This document shows, one piece after another, positions 43,693 to 51,991 of a stretch of DNA of 64,000 nucleotides. This stretch comes from Paenibacillus rhizophilus. Its GTDB lineage: Bacteria > Bacillota > Bacilli > Paenibacillales > Paenibacillaceae. The position numbers were made by a program, and so were the translations under genes. Position 1 is the stretch's first letter. The number at the start of each line of letters is the position of its first letter. Where the stretch lies: assembly GCF_003854965.1 (NCBI RefSeq), contig NZ_RQPI01000002.1, forward strand, positions 1 to 64,000. The letters run 5' to 3'. Below the pieces are notes generated by a model, which worked only from the letters and a program-made list of their open reading frames with translations, was not told the DNA's origin and searched no databases.

Positions 43693-44898
43693 ATGATCGA
43701 ACTAGTCTTGGCTTTTCACGATAAGGATGGGAAGTATGCTGAGCACGCCGGGGTCGTTCTAGCGTCAGTTTTTCATAATACAAATTCCCCTATTAATGTT
43801 CACATTTTGCATGATGAGACGCTAAACGAAGAGAACCAGCGAAAACTCATTGAATTAGCCACCGGATATAACCAGACGATTAATTTCTATTCCATGACTC
43901 TACCCTATGATCTGCTTCAGGTAATGGCCGGTATTGGCTCAATTAACGCCTGGACGCAGGCCTGCATGTATCGATTGCTTCTTCCCGCATTAATTCCGGT
44001 AGACAAAATCATTTATCTGGACTGCGATGTTTTGGTAAACATGGACATTGCGGAGCTGTGGCAAGTAGACTTGGGTGAAGGTTATTTGGCCGCAATCAAG
44101 GATCAGGGCATTATGGAAGTGGCGCATATTATCAGCTCCAAGGGGTTAAATCCAGAGCTTTATTTTAATTCCGGAGTTATTTTATTTTCCTTGAGTAATA
44201 TCCGCAAAAATGTTGGCTGGTACGAAGAAACGCTTAACTTTTTTCGGAATTCCCCCGATACCAGCATGCCTGATCAGGATGCATTAAATGTAGTTTACGG
44301 AAGAAATTACGTCCCGTTGGATTTGCGTTTTAATTTATTTAGCATGGGCGTTACCGATCATGACTTTAATAATAAAATTGTCCATTTTGCGGGAACCGAA
44401 AAGTGCTGGGACAATAATTCTTCAGGCGCGGAATTGTACCGGAATTACCTCGACCTGACACCGTGGAGGCAACAGGCACCTGAAAATACGGCGGAAGCAG
44501 ATCCCCCTGAAGTACATCCGGCTGAAGTGCATCCAGAAGTACAACCATTTGAAGCGCATCCAGTTGGAGTGCATCCTCCTGTTCAAGTACATCCTGCTCA
44601 TATACATCCTGCTAATACGAAGCAAAAAATCAGGAAACGCAAGACGATAAGCGCGAAGAGATACCGGAAACGTATGAATAACACAACTTCCTATAACAAC
44701 TTGAAACGAAGAGGTCGAAAAGTTTCCCAGGGAAAGCTCCCGTATAAAAGAAGCGATAGAATGAAAGGCAGACGAACGGAGACCATTCTGATTTCTTTAG
44801 ACAGTTTGAAATTGATCAGACAGAGCGGAAGACATATGGATAATCAGAGCACAGAGACAAGTTCGACGCCATTTCTGCCGTTAAGAAAGTTTAATTAA
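43693..44898 (+). CDS. GT8-family glycosyltransferase with His-Pro repeat and basic tail
   Basis: A 401-residue protein. Residues 1-265 form a GT8 (GT-A fold) domain: the nucleotide-binding start MIELVLAFHDKDGKYAEHAG, the metal-binding DCD at 110-112 in IIYLDCDVLVNMDIAELW, FNSGVILFSL near 175, and the late His in IVHFAGTEKCWD. Residues 270-310 are a degenerate EVHPA pentapeptide repeat, followed by a strongly basic tail of about 90 residues (RKRK, KRYRKRM, KRRGRK). The ATG at 43693 has AGAGGA eight bases upstream; an upstream GTG at 43651 overlaps the promoter. The sugar donor is unknown; LPS/teichoic-type galactosyl or glucosyl transfer is usual for the family. Confidence 0.88.
   Translation: MIELVLAFHDKDGKYAEHAGVVLASVFHNTNSPINVHILHDETLNEENQRKLIELATGYNQTINFYSMTLPYDLLQVMAGIGSINAWTQACMYRLLLPALIPVDKIIYLDCDVLVNMDIAELWQVDLGEGYLAAIKDQGIMEVAHIISSKGLNPELYFNSGVILFSLSNIRKNVGWYEETLNFFRNSPDTSMPDQDALNVVYGRNYVPLDLRFNLFSMGVTDHDFNNKIVHFAGTEKCWDNNSSGAELYRNYLDLTPWRQQAPENTAEADPPEVHPAEVHPEVQPFEAHPVGVHPPVQVHPAHIHPANTKQKIRKRKTISAKRYRKRMNNTTSYNNLKRRGRKVSQGKLPYKRSDRMKGRRTETILISLDSLKLIRQSGRHMDNQSTETSSTPFLPLRKFN
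44498..44617 (+). repeat. Degenerate 15-bp repeat encoding EVHPA
   Basis: GAAGTACATCCGGCT and variants recur about eight times, giving nine prolines each preceded by His, Asp or Gln within about 40 residues. The period drifts between 12 and 18 bp. Confidence 0.85.
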
Positions 44899-44907
44899 CT
44901 CAAAGAA

Positions 44908-44935
44908 GCCGCGTTCTTGGACGCGGCCTTTCATT
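44908..44935 (+). terminator. Terminator of the GT8 gene
   Basis: GCCGCGT-TCTTGG-ACGCGGC (44908-44927) followed by CTTTCATTT lies ten bases after the stop. Confidence 0.85.
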
Positions 44936-44981
44936 TATCTTATAGCGGAGCCACGGGGCTAACAACGCTTTCTTTTCACTA

Positions 44982-45398
44982 TTACACCGAGCCAAGGTTG
45001 AACTGCCATACCACACCGAACTTGTCCGACAGACTTCCGTAACATTTGCTCCAAAAGGTCTCTTGAAGCTCCATGCCTACTTTTCCGCCTTCTTTGAGTT
45101 TCCCGAAAGCAGATTGCAAGGCTTCAATGTCTTCGGTCACTAGAGCAAGGTTTATATTACTTCCTACCACAAAAGGCATGCCGGGAAAAACATCGGAAAA
45201 CATAACATTGCTTCCGAAAATGTCAAGCTGGGTATGCATGATTAAGTTTTTTGCTTCCTCCGGAAGCGGATATTCCGGGTTCGGGGGCATCTCCCCAAAG
45301 GTCATCAGTTTAGGCTCCTCCGTCCCAAAAACCTGTGCGTAAAACTCTACAGCTTCACGACAATTGCCATTAAAATTCAGATAAGCGTTAACAGCCAT
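44982..45398 (-). CDS. VOC-superfamily protein (PhnB/YjdN-like)
   Basis: This 138-residue protein has two beta-alpha-beta-beta-beta halves: AVNAYLNFNGNCREAVEFYAQVFGTEEP at the start (core FNGNCREAVEFYAQVFG) and ETFWSKCYGSLSDKFGVVWQFN at the end (core YGSLSDKFGVVWQFN). It is the single-subunit layout of the PhnB group, which includes demethylubiquinone-methyltransferase-like and resistance-like proteins of unclear activity. No catalytic assignment is possible from sequence. It is an isolated gene downstream of the acetyltransferase gene. Confidence 0.88.
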   Translation of the reverse strand: MAVNAYLNFNGNCREAVEFYAQVFGTEEPKLMTFGEMPPNPEYPLPEEAKNLIMHTQLDIFGSNVMFSDVFPGMPFVVGSNINLALVTEDIEALQSAFGKLKEGGKVGMELQETFWSKCYGSLSDKFGVVWQFNLGSV

Positions 45399-45459
45399 TT
45401 GGCAAGCTCCTTTATTTTAAATTTGTTATTTCAATAATACATCATGTCATAAAAAGGAA

Positions 45460-46329
45460 TCAATCATACCATCTAGTTGTTGATTTTTTCCATTCTTCAT
45501 GGTTCCTCAGTACTTTCTTCCATAGATCATCCCGCTCTTGGCTGGAATAGTTAACGAGGTGTTCACCAAAAATATCCCCCAGCACTTCAAACCATTGCGA
45601 TTTGTTACGTATCTCTACTTTCTCAACACCCGTTTTCTCCCGTTTGCTCCAGATACAACCTCTAAGTTCATTGCTTCCTGAAGCATGCCTATGCTGAATA
45701 AGGAACAGATTCATCCAAGGTGATTCCGCTGACCGACTATAATGATCGTGTTTCTGCTCGAACTCTTTCATATTAAGCACAGCCTCGGGAGCAAAATCCA
45801 CTCCAATGAACGGAGCGGGAAGATCCTGCTCCAATCTCCAACCGTTCTTGACTACTCCGGATTCCTTGACTTTATATGTAAAAGGCCCCTGTTCATAGGC
45901 TCCTGCATGAAGCGGAAGCGGTTCATAGGGCATATCCCCCAGACCAACATCAACAATCCAGCTCTCGTTCTCCTGTTCATTGTCCATGCTTACGGTTAAT
46001 CCAAGGTGAAAAGAGTCTATCCGAGGTTCTTCTCCCACTGGCTGGACGCCGCCCCTATGCCATGAAACCTGATAACCCAAGGAACGAAGGAGTGCGCTAA
46101 ACGCTCCATTGAGGTGAAAACAATAACCGCTTCTGCGGTTTATCATAAGTTGTACGGATTCTCTGACATCGATAGAAACCGGCCTTCCGGCAAAAATATC
46201 GACGGTTTCCCATGGAATGTTTTTCACATGAGCTCTGTGAAGTTCAAATAAATAAGATTGGGTAGGCGGCTGAATATCGTTAATCCCTATTCTTGCTAAA
46301 TAAGCCTTTATTTCTTCTTTCTTCAGCAT
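45460..46329 (-). CDS. Arylamine N-acetyltransferase family protein
   Basis: The protein has 289 residues. The Cys-His-Asp triad of the NAT family is visible: Cys 70 in NRRSGYCFHLNGAF, His 108 in DSFHLGL and Asp 127 in WIVDVGLGD. Members move an acetyl group from acetyl-CoA to arylamines or hydrazines (family knowledge). The start ATG at 46329 lies eleven bases after AAGGGGTGA; a GTG at 46344 forms part of that site. It is 31 nt downstream of the broken hydrolase and may have shared its transcript. Confidence 0.9.
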   Translation of the reverse strand: MLKKEEIKAYLARIGINDIQPPTQSYLFELHRAHVKNIPWETVDIFAGRPVSIDVRESVQLMINRRSGYCFHLNGAFSALLRSLGYQVSWHRGGVQPVGEEPRIDSFHLGLTVSMDNEQENESWIVDVGLGDMPYEPLPLHAGAYEQGPFTYKVKESGVVKNGWRLEQDLPAPFIGVDFAPEAVLNMKEFEQKHDHYSRSAESPWMNLFLIQHRHASGSNELRGCIWSKREKTGVEKVEIRNKSQWFEVLGDIFGEHLVNYSSQERDDLWKKVLRNHEEWKKSTTRWYD

Positions 46330-46360
46330 TGCTTCTATTGTCACCCCTTATATAGTCGGG

Positions 46361-47099
46361 TTACAGCAATTTTGAGATTTTCTTAATAAATAAGTTAACT
46401 TCAGCAATATACTTATCTTCTTCCTCATCAGGAATCATGTGTCCAGACTGCAGAAAGTCAACAACTTGGCAAGAAGGAAAGGATTGAGTATACAATTGCA
46501 AGGTTTCATCAGAAATATTCGATGGAATAACGGATTCCTTATTTTTACCGACAAAAAGAGTTACGGGTAACTGTATTTGCGATAATTGCGGAGAAAAGTC
46601 TACTTCCTTCGCATCATTTCCCAGCCCCTCAAGCGCTTCCGAGCGGATGAAGTTTAAAATAGGAACCTGTAAGTAAACAATTTCACACCACATTTGTACA
46701 GTTTCTGCTGTAAGACTTCTATGTATAGGTGGTTGGTCCACAAGTATAAGACCCTGCATATTATGTTGATTCTGTATACTCCACCCAAGGGCGTAAGATG
46801 CTCCTCTAGAAAATCCTAGCACGCAGTATTTCTGAAGTTCACAATGTTTAACAATCGTTTCAATATCAGTAAGGTGATCCGTAAGATCATAGCCTGATTG
46901 GGGCGTCGAGCTTAGACCTCGACCACGAAAGCTAAACGCGACAACATGACTCGAAATCCCAGACAGAAGGGGTATCGCTCTCTCCCGCAGGTTCCCATAA
47001 TCCGCCAATAATCAGAAGTGATGGCACATTAGGAGAAGCAACTTCGTTCTCCAGCACATGCAAAGCTACTGATTCATTATTGACAAAAAAGCTTCTCAT
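46361..47099 (-). pseudogene. Alpha/beta hydrolase, disrupted by a +1 frameshift
   Basis: ATG at 47099 (ribosome site GGAGGT) starts MRSFFVNNESVALHVLENEV and runs to SLLIIGGLWEPAG before leaving the family frame. From about 46985 the frame shifted by one base continues normally as ERAIPLLSGISSHVVAFSFRG, then the nucleophile elbow VLGFSRGASYA and the late His in LQSGHMIPDEE. One extra G in the GGG run at 46984-46986 restores the gene when removed (WEPA-ERAIPLL). The shortened frame from 47008 alone would lack beta-strands 1 to 3. Confidence 0.85.
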
Positions 47100-47120
47100 C
47101 CGTTATACCTCCATAGATAA

Positions 47121-47290
47121 TTGAACACTCCCCTCCCCTACGCTGAGGCTTAGAGGAAGGAGATTCTTGGGTAGTCCCTTCTACCAAAGAGAAGTTTACC
47201 AAGCTAACCCTGCCGTTCCGGCAGTTCGTGTAAGATTCACACCTCAAGGAGTCTTCTGCCTTCGGCCAGAATATTTAGACTGGCATTCAA
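47121..47290 (-). ncRNA. Candidate omegaRNA (reRNA) of the TnpB element
   Basis: The tnpB 3' end and the following DNA form several hairpins on the minus strand: CTGCCG-GAA-CGGCAG (47224-47210) and GGTAG-AAGGGA-CTACC (47185-47170), then a terminal TTCAA. This matches the known organisation of TnpB guide RNAs, whose guide is the first bases beyond the element. Here the guide would begin TTATCTATGGAGGTATAACG, covering the hydrolase ribosome site. Confidence 0.55.
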
Positions 47291-48352
47291 GTCCCGGTCA
47301 TGGCCGGTTCCACACGACGGGCATGTCCATTTGCGAACGTTTAGATTCTTAACCTCTTGGTTCCAGTAGCCGCAGCAAGAACATAATTGGGAGGATGCAA
47401 AGGTACGGCCTACGGTAACCAATACTCGACCATACCATGCACATTTATATTCCAGCATCTTACGAAACAGGGACCAGGAGGCTTCACTAATCGCATTGGA
47501 TAGCTTCTTGTTTGTGAGCAGGTTTCGGACTGGCAAGTCTTCAATCGCAATCCTGTCGTGGTTTTTAACGATGTGCGTGGAGACTTTATCCAGGTAATCT
47601 TTCCTTGCATTGCTGATGTCTTCATATATCCGAGCTACTTTAATCCGCTGTTTGTTCCAGTTCGAGCCGCCCTTCATCCGGCGTGAGAGCTTGCGCTGGG
47701 CTTTGGCCAGTTTATTCTCCAAGGTACGAAAGAATTTGGGATTGCCAAACACTTCACCACTCGACAAAACCGCAAAATCCTTGAGTCCTACGTCAATGCC
47801 AACCTCCGAATGGACTGGGGGCAGTGCCTGCACTTCCGTTTCCGCAAGTACGGATACAAAGTATTTTCCTGAGGGATTGCGCCGAATGGTGGCATGCATG
47901 ATGCGCCCGATCACTTCCCGACTTTTGGCGAACTTCACCCATCCTAGTTTAGGAAGCTTGATGCGGCTGCCTGCAATACTCACTTCCGGAGACTGGCTTT
48001 TCCTTTGGATCTGTGTGGTGTAGGATTGCACCGGATTCTTCTTGCTTTTAAAACAAGGAGCGTCGTTCTGCTTTTCAAAATATCGTTTATACGCATCGGC
48101 AAGATGTTTAAGCGCCGATTGCAAAGCGGTGCTGTCTACTTCGCCTAGCCACGCCAATTCTTGTTTGAGCCCGGTTAATTCGGCTGATGAGGAATTGTAG
48201 GTTAAGCCTTTGCCTGTCTTCTGGAAAGCATCCCTCCACCGAGCCAGAAAACGATTGTATACAAAACGGCTGCACCCAATCGTCTTGTTTATGACTGAAA
48301 CTTGTTTGGGTGTGGGATAGATGCGGAATTTGTAGGCCTTTTTGATCAACAT
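47237..48352 (-). CDS. tnpB: TnpB RNA-guided endonuclease
   Basis: A 371-residue protein. The N-terminal HTH-like OrfB domain starts [17 protein letters not shown]. The RuvC residues are present: Asp 187 (GIDVGLKDF), Glu 271 (IAIEDLPV) and Asp 354 (HDRDLNAS). The zinc finger is CSCCGYW...CPSCG (324-347). All catalytic positions are intact, so a functional nuclease is likely. The ATG at 48352 has a GGGGGG ribosome site eight bases upstream; a GTG at 48373 is the alternative. TnpB cuts DNA at the element's empty site next to its TAM, favouring retention (family knowledge). Confidence 0.93.
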   Translation of the reverse strand: MLIKKAYKFRIYPTPKQVSVINKTIGCSRFVYNRFLARWRDAFQKTGKGLTYNSSSAELTGLKQELAWLGEVDSTALQSALKHLADAYKRYFEKQNDAPCFKSKKNPVQSYTTQIQRKSQSPEVSIAGSRIKLPKLGWVKFAKSREVIGRIMHATIRRNPSGKYFVSVLAETEVQALPPVHSEVGIDVGLKDFAVLSSGEVFGNPKFFRTLENKLAKAQRKLSRRMKGGSNWNKQRIKVARIYEDISNARKDYLDKVSTHIVKNHDRIAIEDLPVRNLLTNKKLSNAISEASWSLFRKMLEYKCAWYGRVLVTVGRTFASSQLCSCCGYWNQEVKNLNVRKWTCPSCGTGHDRDLNASLNILAEGRRLLEV

Positions 48353-48410
48353 AGACTTGGCCCCCCCGTTCACCTCAAATTATAGCCGAACACAAGTTCT
48401 TATTCAAGAA

Positions 48411-48718
48411 ATTTCCAGGAAAAAAAGTTGCTTCCAGGCGAGAGGGACACGAAAGGAAAGCGTGGAAGGCGAATTCAATCGAAGAGGAGCACAAATCGGA
48501 GCTTAGGAGACTTGAAGATGTCGGACAATTCAGAGGGCCCAAGACCCTCCCTTGTCCGAAGTCGATTCATCCCCTGCCTACAGTGGAAGGGGTCTTCTCT
48601 CCTATTTCTGATAAAACTAATAATATCTTCTCCCAGAAAAGTATTGAAGCATAATAATCACATCAGTTCATCGCTTCCGCAATATCCATTGTCTGGAAGG
48701 TTTGTTTTTGACTAAAAG
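48411..48718. other. Non-coding region with two stable hairpins
   Basis: No gene is seen. On the minus strand there are two hairpins: CCCCT...AGGGG (48592-48571) and TCGGACAA-GG-GAGGG...CCCTC-TGAA-TTGTCCGA (48558-48521). Neither has a T-run, so they do not look like terminators. The region may be a remnant transposon end or an unassigned structured RNA. Confidence 0.45.
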
Positions 48719-48764
48719 GAAAAGAACCCGAACCATTTCCGCTTTCACGGTGGCTCGGGTTCCT
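48719..48764 (-). terminator. Terminator of the cobalamin operon
   Basis: GAACCCGAaCCA...TGGcTCGGGTTC (48724-48762) makes a long stem. TTTTCCTTTT follows on the minus strand, four bases after the cbiP stop. Confidence 0.9.
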
Positions 48765-48767
48765 TAC

Positions 48768-50258
48768 TTATTTTAATCCGGCAATCCGGTATATTTTGTC
48801 TACATCGAGATGCGCTCTGATATGGTCGGCCAATCGATCGAACGCTGCCGTTTTGCGGCTCTGGAAATGGATGCCCGTTTGAAGAGGGGCAAGCCCTTTT
48901 TCTTGCCGGATCAGATTAAGCCATCTACGCCGGAATTCATCGTTTTCGAATATTCCGTGCAGATACGTCCCCCATATCCTCCCGTCGGCCGACAGCATGC
49001 CATCTTCATGATCTCCGATCTGAAACAGCCCTTCCACGGGTTCCAGCTTCTCCGTTTTGCCCATATGAATTTCGTAGCCCTCCACGGAAAAGCCTTGCAG
49101 CTCCACCCATTTCGGATGATTACAAGCTACAGTTCCCCGGACTCTCTCCGTTCGTTTATCCGAATAAAATACCGTTTCCGCCGGCAAATATCCCAGTCCA
49201 GCCGCTTCCCCTTCTTCCGACTCCACTTGATGCGGATCGCTCAGCCTCGCCCCCAGCATCTGGTATCCGCCGCAAATGCCCACAAGACGGGTTCCGGACT
49301 CGACCTTTTTGCTTACAGCTTCCGCCAGTCCCGATTCCCGTAAAAATCCCAGGTCGGCCAGTGTATTCTTCGTTCCAGGCAGCAGAATGACATCGGGATT
49401 GCCCAGTTCCTCAGGACTCTGTACATAACGCACCTGTACCTCTGGTTCAGCCCCGAGCGGGTCGGTATCCGTAAAGTTGGAAATCCGGGGTAACCGAATA
49501 ACAGCGACATCGATGTCGGCATCCGGTTTCAGGTTATCCTCCTGATGATCCAGGGCCACCGAATCCTCGGCCTCGATATCGATCCCGTTCAGGTGGGGGA
49601 CTACGCCAAGGACAGGTATCCCCGTACGCTGCTCCAGCCAGTCGAGCCCGGGCTGCAGGATCGTAACATCCCCCCGGAATTTGTTGATAATGAAGCCTTT
49701 TACCCGGTTCCGCTCATGCTCTTCAAGCAGCTCCAGCGTTCCGACGATAGAGGCAAACACACCGCCGCGGTCAATATCTGCGACCAGAACAACCGGAGCA
49801 TCCGCCCACTCCGCCAGACGCATATTGACAATATCCCGGTCCTTCAAATTGATTTCCGCCGGGCTTCCCGCACCTTCGATGACGATCACATCATACTCAG
49901 ACTTCAAGCGGTCAAGGGCGTCCCGAACAATTGTACCCGCTATGGGCAAGTACTCCTCACGGTAGCGCCGGGCGCTCATTTCCGCATGGGGCCTGCCGTG
50001 GACGACAACCTGGGCAGTCATATCCCTTGTCGGTTTGATAAGAATGGGGTTCATGTCCGTTGTAGCCGTAATCCCGCAGGCTTCCGCCTGAACGCCCTGC
50101 GCCCGGCCGATCTCTTTGCCGCATAACGTAACGTAGGAGTTCAGCGCCATATTTTGCGATTTGTAAGGCGCCGTCTTGAACCCGTCCTGATAAAAAATTC
50201 GGCACACCGCCGTGGTGATAATGCTTTTGCCTACGTCAGATGCTGTCCCCTGGAACAT
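48768..50258 (-). CDS. cbiP: Cobyric acid synthase (glutamine-hydrolysing amidotransferase)
   Basis: A 496-residue enzyme that amidates adenosylcobyrinic a,c-diamide at four side chains. The P-loop-like motif QGTASDVGKS is at the extreme N-terminus and the class-I glutaminase Cys is in VGICGGYQMLG near 330. The first ATG (50258) leaves only two residues before the conserved FQGTASDVGKS. The frame continues upstream as LSKAKTI from a CTG at 50279 that has GAGGTGAGG a few bases before it and overlaps the cobC stop by 8 nt. I suspect the CTG is the real start. It is the last gene of the operon. Confidence 0.93.
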   Translation of the reverse strand: MFQGTASDVGKSIITTAVCRIFYQDGFKTAPYKSQNMALNSYVTLCGKEIGRAQGVQAEACGITATTDMNPILIKPTRDMTAQVVVHGRPHAEMSARRYREEYLPIAGTIVRDALDRLKSEYDVIVIEGAGSPAEINLKDRDIVNMRLAEWADAPVVLVADIDRGGVFASIVGTLELLEEHERNRVKGFIINKFRGDVTILQPGLDWLEQRTGIPVLGVVPHLNGIDIEAEDSVALDHQEDNLKPDADIDVAVIRLPRISNFTDTDPLGAEPEVQVRYVQSPEELGNPDVILLPGTKNTLADLGFLRESGLAEAVSKKVESGTRLVGICGGYQMLGARLSDPHQVESEEGEAAGLGYLPAETVFYSDKRTERVRGTVACNHPKWVELQGFSVEGYEIHMGKTEKLEPVEGLFQIGDHEDGMLSADGRIWGTYLHGIFENDEFRRRWLNLIRQEKGLAPLQTGIHFQSRKTAAFDRLADHIRAHLDVDKIYRIAGLK

Positions 50259-50271
50259 GATCGTTTTCGCT

Positions 50272-50868
50272 TTACTCAGTTTCCCTCACCTCTTGACCAT
50301 CGCATTCAGTCCACTCCCCATGCTTAAGGGGATTCTCCCAGAATGGCTTCTTCCCGATATGCTCGAGCCATGAATTAATGACTCCGCCATGGGTAACAAT
50401 CAGAATCCTGCTGTAGTCCTGCCCGCTCACTTCCTTCATAAAATGGCATATCCGGCTGCGGACATCGGATAGCGATTCTTTCCCGCCGGGCGGGGTCTGC
50501 GTCTCCATCTGCTCGTACCACCGGGTCATTTCTTCGGGAAAGCGGGCCATCGCTTCTTCATAAGTCAATCCTTCAATCCAGCCGAAATCCGTTTCTTTCA
50601 GCCTCGCATCCTCAAATAATGGAGGTCGGCTTTGGCCTGCATCATATACCGCCCGCTGCACTTCGCAAGCTGTCTCGCGGGCTCTCCACAGATCGCTGCA
50701 ATAAATGGCATCCAAACGGAAGTGCACCAATGCGCTGCCGAGCTCCTTCGCCTGATGCCTACCCAGCTCATTTAACGGCTGATCCGTATGTCCGATGTAG
50801 CGCCGCTGCGCATTCCAATCCGTAGCTCCATGCCTGGCAAAAATAATCTTGGTTAGCGGGACGTCCAA
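50272..50868 (-). CDS. cobC: Alpha-ribazole phosphatase-like histidine phosphatase
   Basis: A 198-residue phosphoglycerate-mutase-like protein. The catalytic motif ARHGATDWNAQRRYIGHTD has its His near residue 13, and the second His is in ILIVTHGGVINSWL near 153. In the nucleotide-loop branch it removes the 5'-phosphate from alpha-ribazole phosphate or the lower ligand. The TTG start at 50868 follows GGAGGGG by five bases and lies 16 nt inside the preceding gene. Confidence 0.88.
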   Translation of the reverse strand: MDVPLTKIIFARHGATDWNAQRRYIGHTDQPLNELGRHQAKELGSALVHFRLDAIYCSDLWRARETACEVQRAVYDAGQSRPPLFEDARLKETDFGWIEGLTYEEAMARFPEEMTRWYEQMETQTPPGGKESLSDVRSRICHFMKEVSGQDYSRILIVTHGGVINSWLEHIGKKPFWENPLKHGEWTECDGQEVRETE

Positions 50869-51974
50869 TCTGTCCCCTCCGCTTCCTGCCGATTGCAGAG
50901 AGCGCCGCGCAGCGCGGCAATCAAGCGTTCATTCTCCATGCATGTTCTAACCGCAATCCTAAAGTACCGCGTATCAAGACCGGCAAAGCCTGTGCACCCG
51001 CGAATCAGAATGCCTTCCTTCCCCAATGTGAGCTGCAAGTCCGAGGCATCCGGCCCCGTCGCGCCAGTGCGAACCAGAATAAAATTGGCTTTGCCCGGAA
51101 ACGGCAGGCAGCCGATTCGCTTTAATTCCTCTTCAAGCCAAGCCCGCTCCACGGCGATGAGCCGCTTCGTGCGCATTTCGTATTCGTTCTGCTTTAATGC
51201 GAACACCCCGGCTTTTTGCGCCAAATGATTAACGCTCCAAGGCACCTGCAGCTTCCGAATAAACGAGATATTGTCCGGATGGGCTACGGCGTAACCAAGG
51301 CGCAATCCGGGAATGCCATAAAATTTGGTCATGGACCGAATAACGATCACATGCCTGGAATATGCCGCCTCGCGTATGAAAGACAGCTCTCTCTCGTCCT
51401 CGAAAAAGTCAATGAACGCCTCGTCGAGAACGAGTATGGTATTATGCGTTACGGCTGTGTCCGCAAGACGAACCACGGCGTCCCTGTGAAGCCACTGTCC
51501 CGTAGGATTGTTGGGCTGCCCAATAAACAACAGGTCCGCTTCTTTGCAGGCGGCGAGCAGCGCTTCCTCGGGAATGGCGAAGCCGTCTTCCGCAGAGGCG
51601 GGAACGGATAGAATTTCGGCACCGGCTTTTAACGCGGCTTCCGCATATTCCAGAAACGCCGGATCGACCACCGCCACTTTACCCGGCTTAAACCCTCGCA
51701 CGATCAAATCAATGACTTCGGCGGCTCCGTTGCCAACCAGAATGGAAGCAGGATCAATATTGTATTTTTGCGAAATGGCTCTTCGCAGTTCCCGGGATTC
51801 AGGGTCGGGATAGTGAACCAGCCCCGCCCATTCCTCCTGAAGAATATCCTTTAACCCCGGCGGCGGGCCTAAGGGATTAATATTCGCGCTGAAATCAAGT
51901 ATTTCCCGGACCGGAACTCCAAACAGTTCCACCGCCGTAGCCAAGTCCCCTCCATGGCCGTTTCGCTCAAGCAT
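50853..51974 (-). CDS. cobD: Threonine-phosphate decarboxylase-like aminotransferase (CobD type)
   Basis: This is a 373-residue PLP-dependent class-I/II aminotransferase-fold enzyme that makes (R)-1-amino-2-propanol O-phosphate for the nucleotide loop. It starts MLERNGHGGDLATAVELFG and has FSANINPLGPP near 30-40. The PLP-binding lysine is in IRSMTKFYGIPGLRLGYAV, and the phosphate-binding GNGAAEVID is near 85. ATG 51974 has AAGGGGGGAAAGG upstream and is preferred to starts inside the cobS gene. CobD and HisC-like enzymes are similar; the operon context favours CobD. Confidence 0.88.
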   Translation of the reverse strand: MLERNGHGGDLATAVELFGVPVREILDFSANINPLGPPPGLKDILQEEWAGLVHYPDPESRELRRAISQKYNIDPASILVGNGAAEVIDLIVRGFKPGKVAVVDPAFLEYAEAALKAGAEILSVPASAEDGFAIPEEALLAACKEADLLFIGQPNNPTGQWLHRDAVVRLADTAVTHNTILVLDEAFIDFFEDERELSFIREAAYSRHVIVIRSMTKFYGIPGLRLGYAVAHPDNISFIRKLQVPWSVNHLAQKAGVFALKQNEYEMRTKRLIAVERAWLEEELKRIGCLPFPGKANFILVRTGATGPDASDLQLTLGKEGILIRGCTGFAGLDTRYFRIAVRTCMENERLIAALRGALCNRQEAEGTDWTSR

Positions 51975-51991
51975 GCCTTTCCCCCCTTGTT

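Larger units (their letters stand above)
47121..48410 (-). mobile_element. TnpB-only IS200/IS605-group element (left limit of LE approximate)
   Basis: A tnpB gene stands without a TnpA (Y1) gene. The 3' end carries imperfect hairpins and finishes ...GGGAGTGTTCAA at 47121, ten bases from the hydrolase ribosome site. The 5' end contains the small palindrome GAACACAAGTTC (48388-48399). Such IS1341-type elements depend on a TnpA in trans. Confidence 0.75.

Noticed and set aside
48521-48558. Intrinsic terminator
   Set aside because: The hairpin is strong but has no T-run on either strand; a better terminator for the cobalamin operon lies at 48719-48764.
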